Positions 25,236 through 34,869 of a stretch of 64,000 nucleotides of DNA are shown piece after piece. The notes beneath the pieces were generated by a model that worked only from the letters and a program-made list of their open reading frames with translations, did no database searches and had not been told where the DNA came from. The DNA is taken from contig CAMPET010000086.1 of NCBI GenBank assembly GCA_946803715.1, positions 45,624 to 109,623 on the forward strand, given 5' to 3'. The translations under genes were made by a program, and so were the position numbers. This stretch comes from Beroe ovata. Its lineage: Eukaryota > Ctenophora > Nuda > Beroida > Beroidae. How positions within the stretch are numbered: the stretch's first letter is position 1; the number at the start of each line of letters is the position of its first letter.

Positions 25236-28200
25236 TCTTACCCTGGATAGAACCCCAACTTGGGACATTTGGGACATGTGGTTGCTCAGTTTTTTGTAGA
25301 GGTTCACATAGTCCGATTCCACAGCAAATATAGGGATAATGTTCTTCCTCATCAAGTGCTGGTTCACCTGAAATCATGGGTGTAAAAATCCATTCCTTTC
25401 ATTTTTATTTGACTTCTTTGATTTCCTTTTTTTAATTTTCTTTTATTTGCATTTCTTTATTTCTTTATTTTCTTGTCTCTGTCTTCTACTCCGCGTGCTC
25501 TACAGCCTACTTCCATATTTTGCTCATTTGAGGTCTTCATCAGAGTACAAGATGAGAATTGCATATTCCATCTACCTTATATTAGAATGCCCGCTATAAT
25601 TATGTGCAGACGAAAGATGTCGATTGAGAATTTGCCGACATAGCCCGGGATCTCGGTGTGCACCTCATGACGTGTACAAACATATTGTTCAAATGATAAT
25701 ATTGGGATGTTCTCAAAATATAATGATCATATGTTGTGTCCTATATTATTATGTCCAGCATATCTTGTACATGAAATGGGGGGAAATTTGAAGTCATATC
25801 GTGCTTCTTTCCTTCCTTATTGTCCATTTCCCCGTCCATTTGCACCGATTAAGTACCTACTGCCGTAATGCATCACATCGGCAGTTAGGTTATTTGCAAG
25901 GCCATTTCAAAACTCCTGACGTTTGCCGGTTATCTGTAAACACGATATGATTTAACCCTTCATTAGTAAAAGCATGGCATTTTTATGTCAGTATAATAGC
26001 ATTGTATTTCATTGTTGATAAGCACTCATTACAGTTACTCATTTTTTTCTCGAGTATTCAACTCTTGCCCTAAATTATACTCTTCATTATATTATTCTGA
26101 CGGATAAATGATGCTACTTCATTATGCAGTTCAGTCCTATACTATGACGTGATGATCATTATCGGTGAATCTGTAGTCTGGATCACAATTTTCTGCTGGA
26201 CCCTACCCCCGTGTAGCACGTTTTGGCAATTCACGTTGGTTGATGAAGAGGGAAACCGCGATCAGAGAAGCGGACTTCTGCTTCTCGACAACGGGATTGT
26301 AATGGGGACACTAGCTATAGACTCTGCGGATCTGCAGGATGCATTCTCAGGATTATTCAGTAATGCGAGCGCTTCTTTCCTGTGCAGAGCTATGGGCTAT
26401 GATGGAGCTATATCATGGAAAACAACTACTTATTCTTCGTCTTCATGGACCAAAGTGCAACGTGATTACCCAGTAGTTCTCACTCGTTTTGACTGCTATG
26501 ATGATCAGTACTATGAGGATTATCACGAACTGGTCTCCGTTGAGGATGAAATCCGGTACTGTACCTACGGGCTGGACAACTTGTCGTTAAACCACTCCAG
26601 CGATGTAATCTTGGAGTGCCAGACGCCCTCATGCCCGGCTGACACTTTTCCAGTCCTGACTTTCAAGGAGAAAAGTTGGGTCACCAACTGCACGGCATGC
26701 CCTCCGGGCACCACTTCTCCAGCCAAGTCAGTGCGATGTACATGTCCAACTAGCTATTTTTGGGACAGAAAACTCCATGGCTGTGTCATGTGTCCGGGAC
26801 CTTTCTTCAAAACAACACCAGATGGCACGTCTTGTGAGTGTGATGGTGTCAACACCTACTGGGACCCTGATTCTAACCAGTGTCTCCCCTGGACATACAC
26901 GCTCACCCGTGATGGGGTTACATTTGGGGTGAGTAGTGGACTTCTACTAGCAGATAGTGGACGGAGAAGGGGCACAGTTTGTGCAAACTGTTTTGAACAT
27001 GGAAACGCATTTGGGAATGTCGAGGCTCGGCTGCTCTGTGAAGCTATGGGGTTTCCCGGGTTGATATCATGGACAACCCACCATAAAGATGAACAGGATA
27101 TCCCATTCCCTGGACAAATGTATACAGATTCATTCATCAAATACATGTCATGTGATAAATCCGCTACCGATATCTCCAACTGCACGATTGTTGATTCCAC
27201 CAGTGTTAGCTCCCAATTCTACAAACCAGTCATGTTCTACCCTCCACCACGACTATCGGTGTTCCTGACATGTGCCACGACCCCGTGTCCGAGCGACCAT
27301 TACCAAGAGGGGGAAAGTTTGTCATGTATCCGTTGCCCGGGTAACCTGACATCCAGTGCCGATTCCTCATTCTGCAACTGTCCCCGAGACCACTTCTGGA
27401 GTAAACTTCGTCTCGGTTGTGTGGAGTGTCCGTGGGACATTTCCTGCACTTCCCCGTTTGGGTCACTGTCGTGTCGATGTCGTGATGGTTTCGTTTGGGA
27501 TGACGTCACCGAGCGAGCTGTAACAGTAAAGGTTACCCTCTCTAAATCCAATTATACGGGATCTCCATTTCACCCGCTGATCACAATTGGGAATGTCACG
27601 GGCACCATATGCATACCCTACGATAACAGCCATCATGACAACATTGCTGAGCTGTTGTGTCGACTAGCTGGTTTTCCTCCTGCAGGTTTTGTGTATTCAT
27701 CTCCGTCGATAACAACTATATCAGAGATTGGAGTTCACCCCTCGGTCATGTCCTTCCTGGGCTGCATCTCCGGAGCGAGGTCACTCGCCGACTGTACTTA
27801 TCTCACTGGGCCCAGCTACTTGTATGGGTGTCGGGAGGATGATACCATGGTGATTTCGTGTGTTGGATGTGATCAGAATCAGTACTATGATGAAAGTAAG
27901 AGAGATTGTTTACCCTGTCCGACGGACAGTAGGTCCGAGGAAAACTCACTGTTTTGTGACTGCCGTGCGGGTTACTTCTGGCGGGCTGAAGATGGTGAAT
28001 GTAGGAAATGCCCGATCGGTTCAACGTCAAACTTCGGATCAACTTCGTGTGACTGTACGGAGGAGGGATTTTATTGGGATTCTGTGACAGAGTATTGTCT
28101 GAAGTTGACTTTCATCACTGATCCCGATGATTCTGCCCTCTTAGTCTCTACAGATGGTAGCAATGTTTGGTCGGTCTGTGATACACACTTCAGTAACGAG

Positions 28201-31200
28201 AGTGCTCGTGTAGTATGTAGTGAGATGGGGTTCAGGAGATTTACCAAGTTTTGGAGTGGTGTAGGACCCTCAAAACTTGTCCAAAACAGCAGCTTTACAA
28301 TTGATGAATTCAACTGTGATACCGAGTCTCAATCTTACACGAACTGTTCCTACGTTTTGAGGGCGTATGAGTGTGATCCCAAAACGTATGTTTACCTGAA
28401 ATGTTTTGAGTGTCCAATGGACACATACTTCAACAAAGCCCTCGACTCGTGCGTACAGTGCCCTCGAAGCCTTACCACTCGGAGCGAAGATGCGACATTC
28501 TGTCAATGTCCCCCTAATGAATTCTGGCATGACCAGGAAGAAGATTGTGTGAAATGTCCGGTGGGATCCACTTCAAAAGGAGGAGAGAAGTCCTGTGTGT
28601 GTTCAGGTGGACTCAACTGGAGTGATGATTTGAAGTATTGTGAAACTTGGAGTTTCTATCTTGTTGACGAAAGTGGGAGGAGGGGAGGGGTTGAGAGTGG
28701 ACTTCTCATCGCCGATAATGGTCACGGTGTGGTCGGTATCGTTGGTCAGTGTAGTGGTCACAACTACACTGCGACCTCGGTGAGTTGTCGGGATTCAGGA
28801 TTCCTCAAAGGAGGTTCAGAACTCCGGCCCACGTCAGAGCGGTATTTGGGCATCCAGTACAACTATCCAGTAGTGATATCAAATATGTCGTGTGATGAAT
28901 CCGCATCTACCTACACCCAGTGCACCTATCACAGTGGCATCCCCGCGCCCTGCGACTCAGCTCTTCGAGCGGTGTTCCTGCGGTGTCAATCGTGCCCTGC
29001 TGACACCTTCTACAATGACCATCACGGAGCAATGACAGGTGACGATGGCCCATGTGTACAGTGTCCGCAATCGAGCACCTCTCCTCCCAACTCTCGAGGG
29101 TGTACTTGTCCACCAGGCCACTACTTTGACACCACTACTCCCCGCTGTACACCCTGCCCTGTCAATCACTACTCCGAGGGTGGTGGCAACAATGACACCA
29201 TCCACCTCAACTGTGCCAAGTGTCCTGTGTTAAAGGTAGCGCCTTTCCCCGGGTCTGATTCCTGTGAAACTTGTCCTATCGGACACTACTGGTCAAATTA
29301 CACTTGTGGAAGGTGTGATGATTCCCTATTTGGAGATGGAGAGCGATGTCTGCCATGTCCCTCAGGATTCGAAGTCGGATCAGGGAAATGTGTTCACGAT
29401 GCAGAGGATATGAAGAGAATTTCGGACGGGATAAAAAAGAAAACAATCGCAATTTATTTGCTGTCCGGAATTTTAGGGCTGGTTTGTGTTGTGCTTGTCA
29501 TTTTGGTCATGACGAAAGGCGTTTTGCTCTGTTGGAGGACTCGGTCAGGGAATGAACTTCTTATCAATGAGATGGAGTTTGATGATGTTGAAGATAGTTA
29601 TCGAACGTGACGCATATTCTTCGGTAATTACCCCTAATTGCCGTCTCATTACCGCTCATTACCGTATTACTATTACCATTAAGAGCTCTACATATCATAT
29701 ACCTGCTTGTCAACCTTATGAATTGGACAGCCTAAATTATCTCCTTTTGGTTTTTACCTGGTCAATTGTTGGATAATCTTGTTCCTCCGCCTTGGTATAG
29801 TAACCTGACCCGTCGACAGCACACTCCCCGTCGTTTGGCAGGACTAAACCCGCCAGCTTTCCGTCTCCCGCAATGTGAATACCCGCGTCGCTCGAGTAGA
29901 TTACAATCTTGCGGGATTTTTTCCGGAAACCTTGTAAAGAATGTAATCCTAGTTTGAATATAACCTAGCTTGAATGAAATCCAAGTTTTTATGATCATTA
30001 TTAAATTCCTTTAAGTCGAAGACTCTTCGTCCCATCATATTCAGTTAAATGGGGAAGAAAGGGATTATAATGTGTACATTCGCTATGAAATTTAATGATA
30101 CCATCGTCCATCATCATACGGATACGCGGGTACCTATTGTGTCTGAGCATGCTGCGACTTGTAGAAGAGCCTCAAAGCCTCCCTCAGGAGAGTCGATGTT
30201 GGATGAGACCTAGATAGTGGTGTCAATTAGCACTTATACTGGTGTCAAGCATGACGAGTTTGAGCAGTGGTATCAAGCACAGCCGGTGTCACCCATGTAA
30301 ACTGATGTCAAGCTTAAACTAGTGTCAAGCAAACCGGTTTGACTTTCAATTGTCAATAATAGCAAAGTGTCAAGTGAATCATAGACTGGTGTCAAGCAAA
30401 CACATATCAAGTAGTGCTGGTGTCAATATCAAGCAGATACCGTCTATAGTACATGCTTGATATTGACATGAACATTGTACGATGAACATTTATGGTACCT
30501 GAATATTGTCGAGTGTAGCGGTAAACTCTTCCAGGCTCTCCTTTAAACTCATCTCATTCCGAAATGAGTAAGATGGCGGACATGAGAGCGGCTGGGAAAG
30601 TTTGAAATATCTCAAAACGATTATGTATTTTATTGATTCGGGGATTCTAAATTATTTTGTAGGAATTCTGTTGTGTGTGGCAAGTGTGAGTGACTCCACT
30701 TACTTACTTGATAGTATCAGTCTCGGTACTAGAGTATGGACTGATAATAGAGCATGGACTGATAATAGAGCATGGACTGATAATAGAGTATGGACTGATA
30801 ATAGAGCATGGACTGATTAAATACCTCGCCCGTTAGGATGTTCAGCTCGTCAGTGTGACACGGGTTACGAAGTCTCTCCGTATCTGTAAATGAGAATGGA
30901 GCCACTTTCTTGTCTATGAAAGTTCCAAAACCTNTGGATGAGACCTAGATAGTGGTGTCAATTAGCATTTATACTGGTGTCAAGCATAACGAGTTTGAGC
31001 AGTGGTGTCAAGCTCAGCCGGTGTCACGCATGTAAACTGGTGTCAAGCAAACTGGATTGACCTTCAATGATATACCATAGTGTCAAGTGAATCATAGACT
31101 GGTGTCAAGCAAACACATATCAAGTAGTGCTGGTGCCAAAATCAAGCAAATACCGTCTATAGTACATGCTTGATATTGACATGAACATTGTACGATGAAC

Positions 31201-34200
31201 ATTTATGGTACCTGAATGTTGTCGAGTGTAGCGGTAAACTCCTCAAGGCTCTCCTTTAAACTCATCTCATTCCGAAATGAGTAGGATGGCGGACACGACA
31301 GTGGCTGAGAGAGGTTTTAAAGATCTCAAAACGAACATGTATTTTATTGATTCGGGGATTTCATTTCCAAATTAAATTGTAGGATTAGATAATGAAAATT
31401 CTAGAATTTGAAGACTTGATTTAGTGCTCACGCATCGGTTCTTGTATGGCAACACTCAGATCTGAGTGTGTCTCCTTACTTGGTGGTATCATTCCCAGTA
31501 CTTCAGAAGTGTAGTACTACAGAAGTATAGTAATACAGAAGTATACCACTTTATACTTTATAGAGTATGGACTGATTAAATACCTCGCCCGTTAGGATGT
31601 TCAGCTCGTCGGTGTTACACGGGTTTCGAAGTCTCTCCGTATCCGTGAACGAGAATGGAGCCACTTTCTTGTCTATGAAAGTTCCAAAACCTGGGATAGT
31701 ATTTCATCACAATTCATAAGATACGTATGAGGCCCAATTTCCAATACTACAAGTCCCCACCGTAGCAAAAGTCCTATCTTACGAACATGAATTCCATTTA
31801 CAGATAGAAGAATTTATACAGACGCACCGACCTATTGTGAAGTTTTCACTGACTCTTCTGAACTCCTCTGTTAGATTCCCGGCCAGTAATCTGAGATTCC
31901 GCAGATCATCCATCATAGAATAGGAGAAATCCATGAGGTAGTACGAGTCAATGGGGTATCCAGCCGCAGGTCTGAGATGAGCAACAAATAATTGTAGCAA
32001 CAATGAGAGCAACATTCGGATCAAAATTAAGCCCTGATCCTTTAATTAGGGTCGCTCATGGCTGCAAAATAGAATTTTATCCTGGATAGATCATGCATTT
32101 CATGAGAGTTAGGGTCAACCTTGTGCACAAAAGCGAATTTTGACACCATCTTGTTTCCCTGTGATGTCGACTGAAACTTTAAGGTAACTAGGGTGTACCT
32201 GACTTTGATGATTTGACTGACGGTTTCCTTAGCCCGGAGATTTATACTAAACATCGTGGGGGTAACTTGGTTTTCGTCTGTCAACTCTGAATCTGGGAGA
32301 GATTATAGTTGCTAATTCTCCATCCATTCCTTCACTATTGACACCACATTTTCTCACTGTTGACACCACAATGCCCACTCCTGCTCTGACGATCTGTTGA
32401 CATCAAAATTTCACGCTGTCGACACCACTCTATTCCTGCTCTATAACAATGGACCCCACTTTTAACGCCTAACACAACTTATCATTCTACTTATACACTG
32501 TTGACACCACTCCGTTGACACAACTTACTTGTTGTTACGGTAACGGTACTCCGGAAGTCAATGAGCTGTTGACACGTGGTGTTGCCAAGGTACCACGCCC
32601 CTCCGATAAAACAGGGAGGGTGTGACCAGTCAGCATCGCCGCACCTGAAACACGATTTATTGGATCCATGAAACTATCATAACCATTCACGGATATGATC
32701 GATAAAATGATCGCAATGTCGTTCACGAATATAAAATGAACCCTATTATAGTTCAGCATTATTTGAATTTTGAGAAATAATCGAGCTAGCTCATCGGAAA
32801 ATCGAGGAAAATTCAAATTTCTTCTCAGATGTTAGGTAAGAACTAGAAGTCACCTAACGAACAGCTCCTCAGGGAAGCGAGATAGGGCCAAAATTCGACC
32901 GGGAATCGATTCAGCGTCCAAAAATACATGGGAATTCATGGTCTTTGCTTGCATGTGCGACAAAAAAATTTCTTCGAATTTCTGATCGGAGTATCGATCA
33001 AAAAAGAAGTGAGTGACTCCACACTTTTTTACTTCATTTTCGAAGGTTTCTAATCAAGTCTTTACCGGCACTTACGACACTTATTTTCCACCAAATCATC
33101 TCTCCTACTCTCACACTACAGATATCGATCCTCGTTACGATCATGTATAGCTCATACTTGCCGTCAAACCACGCCCAAATGACGATTTCTCTCCCCTGGG
33201 AAGCAAACAGTACAAAAACGCGAAAATCAATGGGACACACAAATAGGCCAAAATCAGTTCTGCACGTGACATACTGAGAAATAGTGTTTCTGGCCTATTT
33301 TTTGACGTAGAATTCGAATTTGAAAGAATTGGAGAGCTAGCTGATTGGGAAATTGGGGAATATTCTGATTTCTTCTCAGACAGGAAGTTATGAGTCACTC
33401 AGTCACATGATATACAGCTCCTCGGGGAAGCAAGATAGGGCCGAAATTCGATCGGCAATCGATTCAGCGTCCAAAAATACATGGGAATTCATGGTCATTG
33501 CTTGCATGTGCGACAAAAAAATCTACGAATTTCTGATCGGAGTATCGATGAAAATGAAGTGAGTGACTCCATACTTTTTTACTTCATTTTCGAAGGTCTC
33601 TAATGAAGTCTTTACCGGCACTTACGACACTAATTTTCCACCAAATCATCTCTCCTACTCTCACACTACAAGTATCAAGCCTCTTTGTGATCATTTGAAG
33701 TTCATACTCGCCATGAAACCACACCCAAATGACGATTTCTCTCCCCTGAGAAGCAAACAGTACAAAAACGCGAAAATCAATGGGACACACAAATAGGCCA
33801 AAATCAGTTCTGCACGTGACATACTGAAAAATAGTGTTTCTAGCCTCTTTGTGATCAATAGAAGTTCATACTTGCCGTGAAACCACACCCACATGACGAT
33901 TCCAAGCCTGAGGGAAGCAAACACAACAAAAACGTGAACATCAATTGGACACACCGATACCAAGAAGCGGCCAAAAACTATTTTACAAGGGATAAACTAG
34001 ATATAAGTGTTCCTAGCCTGTTTTTTGGCGTTGAATCCAAATATGGAGGAATCATGCATACATGACAGCTGAAATTTGGATATCTGGTCGACTTTTTTAG
34101 AGAAGACGGATAGATATGTTTTCTTCTTCCAAGTAAATGCTGTTCTTATTGCATCGCCTGACCTCTGTGACATGAAATGGCGACAGAACATGTTGTATTT

Positions 34201-34869
34201 TCTATTGATTCTCTCTCCCACCTCAACTGTTATAACGTAAAACTCCTATCACACTCCCTGAAACTTTTATACCCAGAGTATAGCACATATATTATATCTA
34301 TTGTTAAACTTATACCTATCCACAAGAGATATGCGTTATAAAATGCAATTATTCGTACTATGAATAATTTGCTGCTAGGTAGGTATATCTTGACAGTTTT
34401 CTAGCAGGGATCAGAGGCTATAGAAGTCATATATACTGCTTATTCTCAAGTATGTGACTCCTATCGTGACAATCGGTATTAAATATGCGCATTATATCTT
34501 GTTTATCGAAACCCAGTATATACCTAAGTATAATATAGTGTTGAACCTATAGTTCAGTATGTGGGTAATAGGTAAGGTTTTTTGTCTTCAGTTCTGGGCT
34601 ACAACCCTTAACCCTAGCAATGTTTATATAGTTCATCAATAGCTTCACTCGAAATTTCCCAACTCAATCAAAGGAATCTCACTCGAAATTTCCCAACTCA
34701 ATCAAAGGAATCTCACTCGAAATTTCCCAACTCAATCAAAGGACTCTCACCAAGTACACTCAGCGTAGCTGCTCAGACACCGATCACAATCTGTAATTAG
34801 GTTACAGTGGTCGCGTCCACGGGTGACCCTAATTGGGGTCGTCAGGAGCACTAACAGTGTTGTCACAAC
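21667..34869 (-). CDS. integrin beta chain (lacks only the first Met exon)
   Basis: This is the beta half of an integrin adhesion receptor, a plasma-membrane heterodimer with an alpha chain. Twenty-two exons splice in phase to about 823 residues. In order: end of a hydrophobic signal segment and PSI domain (34751-34869, 32529-32644); start of the hybrid domain (32199-32286); betaI domain with the MIDAS DFSYS and MMDD (31832-31971, 31584-31690, 31212-31304, 30134-30209 with SPEGGFEALLQVAAC, 29758-29930 with DAGIHIAGDGKLAG, 25242-25367); hybrid (25074-25172, 24844-24918, 24569-24704); EGF-like cysteine repeats (24294-24439, 23702-23851, 23381-23528, 23136-23220, 22958-23041); beta-tail (22686-22818, 22321-22467); transmembrane helix (22064-22156); tail (21854-21918, 21667-21736). 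The tail keeps the KLYAQFEDDMASAKW membrane-proximal motif, then SPIY and NPLF. The first exon with the start Met was not found above 34869. Two exons appear twice around the N at 30934. Confidence 0.93.
25203..25229. repeat. (CA)n microsatellite in an integrin intron
   Basis: A pure CA run lies 13 bp from the donor of the integrin exon 25242-25367, so length changes could affect splicing. Confidence 0.9.
25375..26148. other. integrin intron, 5' flank of the nested receptor gene
   Basis: This is AT-rich non-coding DNA between an integrin exon acceptor and the start codon of the nested gene. It must contain the promoter of the nested gene. No clear TATA or CCAAT arrangement was identified. 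Confidence 0.5.
26149..29610 (+). CDS. intronless SRCR / cysteine-rich transmembrane receptor nested in an integrin intron
   Basis: One uninterrupted frame encodes 1153 residues. A hydrophobic start (about residues 1-24) is a likely signal peptide. Five SRCR-like segments follow (roughly 25-157, 245-375, 460-575, 645-750, 830-950), recognisable from SGLLLLDNG, SGLLLADSG and SGLLIADNG openings and from the FLCRAMGY, LLCEAMGF, LLCRLAGF and VVCSEMGF core helices. Between them are cysteine-rich modules with repeated CPxxxxS...CxCPxxxFWD patterns, like Ephrin-receptor-like/GCC2-GCC3 repeats. A single membrane helix (about 1099-1121) and a short acidic tail ending DVEDSYRT make it a type I receptor. 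SRCR proteins in other animals bind microbial or self ligands; the ligand here is unknown. It sits antisense inside the integrin intron 25368-29757. Unlike all other confident genes in the window it has no intron, which suggests an origin by retroposition or intron loss. Confidence 0.9.
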   Translation: MMIIIGESVVWITIFCWTLPPCSTFWQFTLVDEEGNRDQRSGLLLLDNGIVMGTLAIDSADLQDAFSGLFSNASASFLCRAMGYDGAISWKTTTYSSSSWTKVQRDYPVVLTRFDCYDDQYYEDYHELVSVEDEIRYCTYGLDNLSLNHSSDVILECQTPSCPADTFPVLTFKEKSWVTNCTACPPGTTSPAKSVRCTCPTSYFWDRKLHGCVMCPGPFFKTTPDGTSCECDGVNTYWDPDSNQCLPWTYTLTRDGVTFGVSSGLLLADSGRRRGTVCANCFEHGNAFGNVEARLLCEAMGFPGLISWTTHHKDEQDIPFPGQMYTDSFIKYMSCDKSATDISNCTIVDSTSVSSQFYKPVMFYPPPRLSVFLTCATTPCPSDHYQEGESLSCIRCPGNLTSSADSSFCNCPRDHFWSKLRLGCVECPWDISCTSPFGSLSCRCRDGFVWDDVTERAVTVKVTLSKSNYTGSPFHPLITIGNVTGTICIPYDNSHHDNIAELLCRLAGFPPAGFVYSSPSITTISEIGVHPSVMSFLGCISGARSLADCTYLTGPSYLYGCREDDTMVISCVGCDQNQYYDESKRDCLPCPTDSRSEENSLFCDCRAGYFWRAEDGECRKCPIGSTSNFGSTSCDCTEEGFYWDSVTEYCLKLTFITDPDDSALLVSTDGSNVWSVCDTHFSNESARVVCSEMGFRRFTKFWSGVGPSKLVQNSSFTIDEFNCDTESQSYTNCSYVLRAYECDPKTYVYLKCFECPMDTYFNKALDSCVQCPRSLTTRSEDATFCQCPPNEFWHDQEEDCVKCPVGSTSKGGEKSCVCSGGLNWSDDLKYCETWSFYLVDESGRRGGVESGLLIADNGHGVVGIVGQCSGHNYTATSVSCRDSGFLKGGSELRPTSERYLGIQYNYPVVISNMSCDESASTYTQCTYHSGIPAPCDSALRAVFLRCQSCPADTFYNDHHGAMTGDDGPCVQCPQSSTSPPNSRGCTCPPGHYFDTTTPRCTPCPVNHYSEGGGNNDTIHLNCAKCPVLKVAPFPGSDSCETCPIGHYWSNYTCGRCDDSLFGDGERCLPCPSGFEVGSGKCVHDAEDMKRISDGIKKKTIAIYLLSGILGLVCVVLVILVMTKGVLLCWRTRSGNELLINEMEFDDVEDSYRT
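30198..30933. repeat. left copy of an unmerged contig overlap (integrin exons)
   Basis: The sequence starting TGGATGAGACCTAGATAG is repeated from 30935, directly after the N, to 31692. The left copy contains integrin exon copies at 30499-30591 and 30825-30931 and ends mid-sequence at the N, right after CCAAAACCT. The coding differences seen are silent (for example the P-L-S-C codons of the FRNEM exon), as expected of two functional alleles. Confidence 0.9.
30735..30820. repeat. 18-bp tandem repeat in an integrin intron
   Basis: About five units of TGGACTGATAATAGAGCA, with one unit carrying GTA. It occurs only in the left allelic copy; the other copy keeps a single TGGACTGATTAA. Confidence 0.85.
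30935..31692. repeat. right copy of the integrin overlap
   Basis: This copy carries exons 31212-31304 and 31584-31690 and continues into the unique MIDAS exon, so it is taken as the reference allele. It lacks the 18-bp repeat array present in the left copy, so alleles differ there. Confidence 0.85.
32335..32526. repeat. cluster of TTGACACCA words (integrin intron)
   Basis: The octamer-like word TTGACACC(A/T) or close variants occurs several times here. Similar clusters, in either orientation, are at 23230-23345, 30220-30430, 47300-47460 and 48700-48890. Confidence 0.55.
32866..34060. repeat. ~553-bp tandem dispersed repeat, 2.5 copies, in an integrin intron
   Basis: Two near-complete units start at the AAGCGAGATAGGGCC-type string (near 32876 and 33428) and run to TGGCCTATTTTTTGACGTAG or an equivalent. 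A diverged partial unit follows from about 33840. Shared markers are ATCGATTCAGCGTCCAAAAA, CACTTTTTTACTTC, CATCTCTCCTACT and CACAC..CAATGGGACACAC. The same family, also as a two-unit tandem, lies at 56765-57790. No transposase or other protein frame is conserved between units. Confidence 0.8.
34645..34747. repeat. 34-bp tandem repeat, three units
   Basis: Three almost identical copies of a unit containing CTCGAAATTTCCCAACTC and AATCAAAGGA abut the integrin PSI exon donor at 34750. Confidence 0.9.

Noticed and set aside
26856-29205. Minus-strand frames inside the SRCR gene
   Set aside because: Short, unrelated to any family and fully overlapped by a long, domain-bearing plus-strand frame.
30735-30820. 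CRISPR-like array
   Set aside because: The units are contiguous 18-bp tandem repeats without spacers, in an animal intron.
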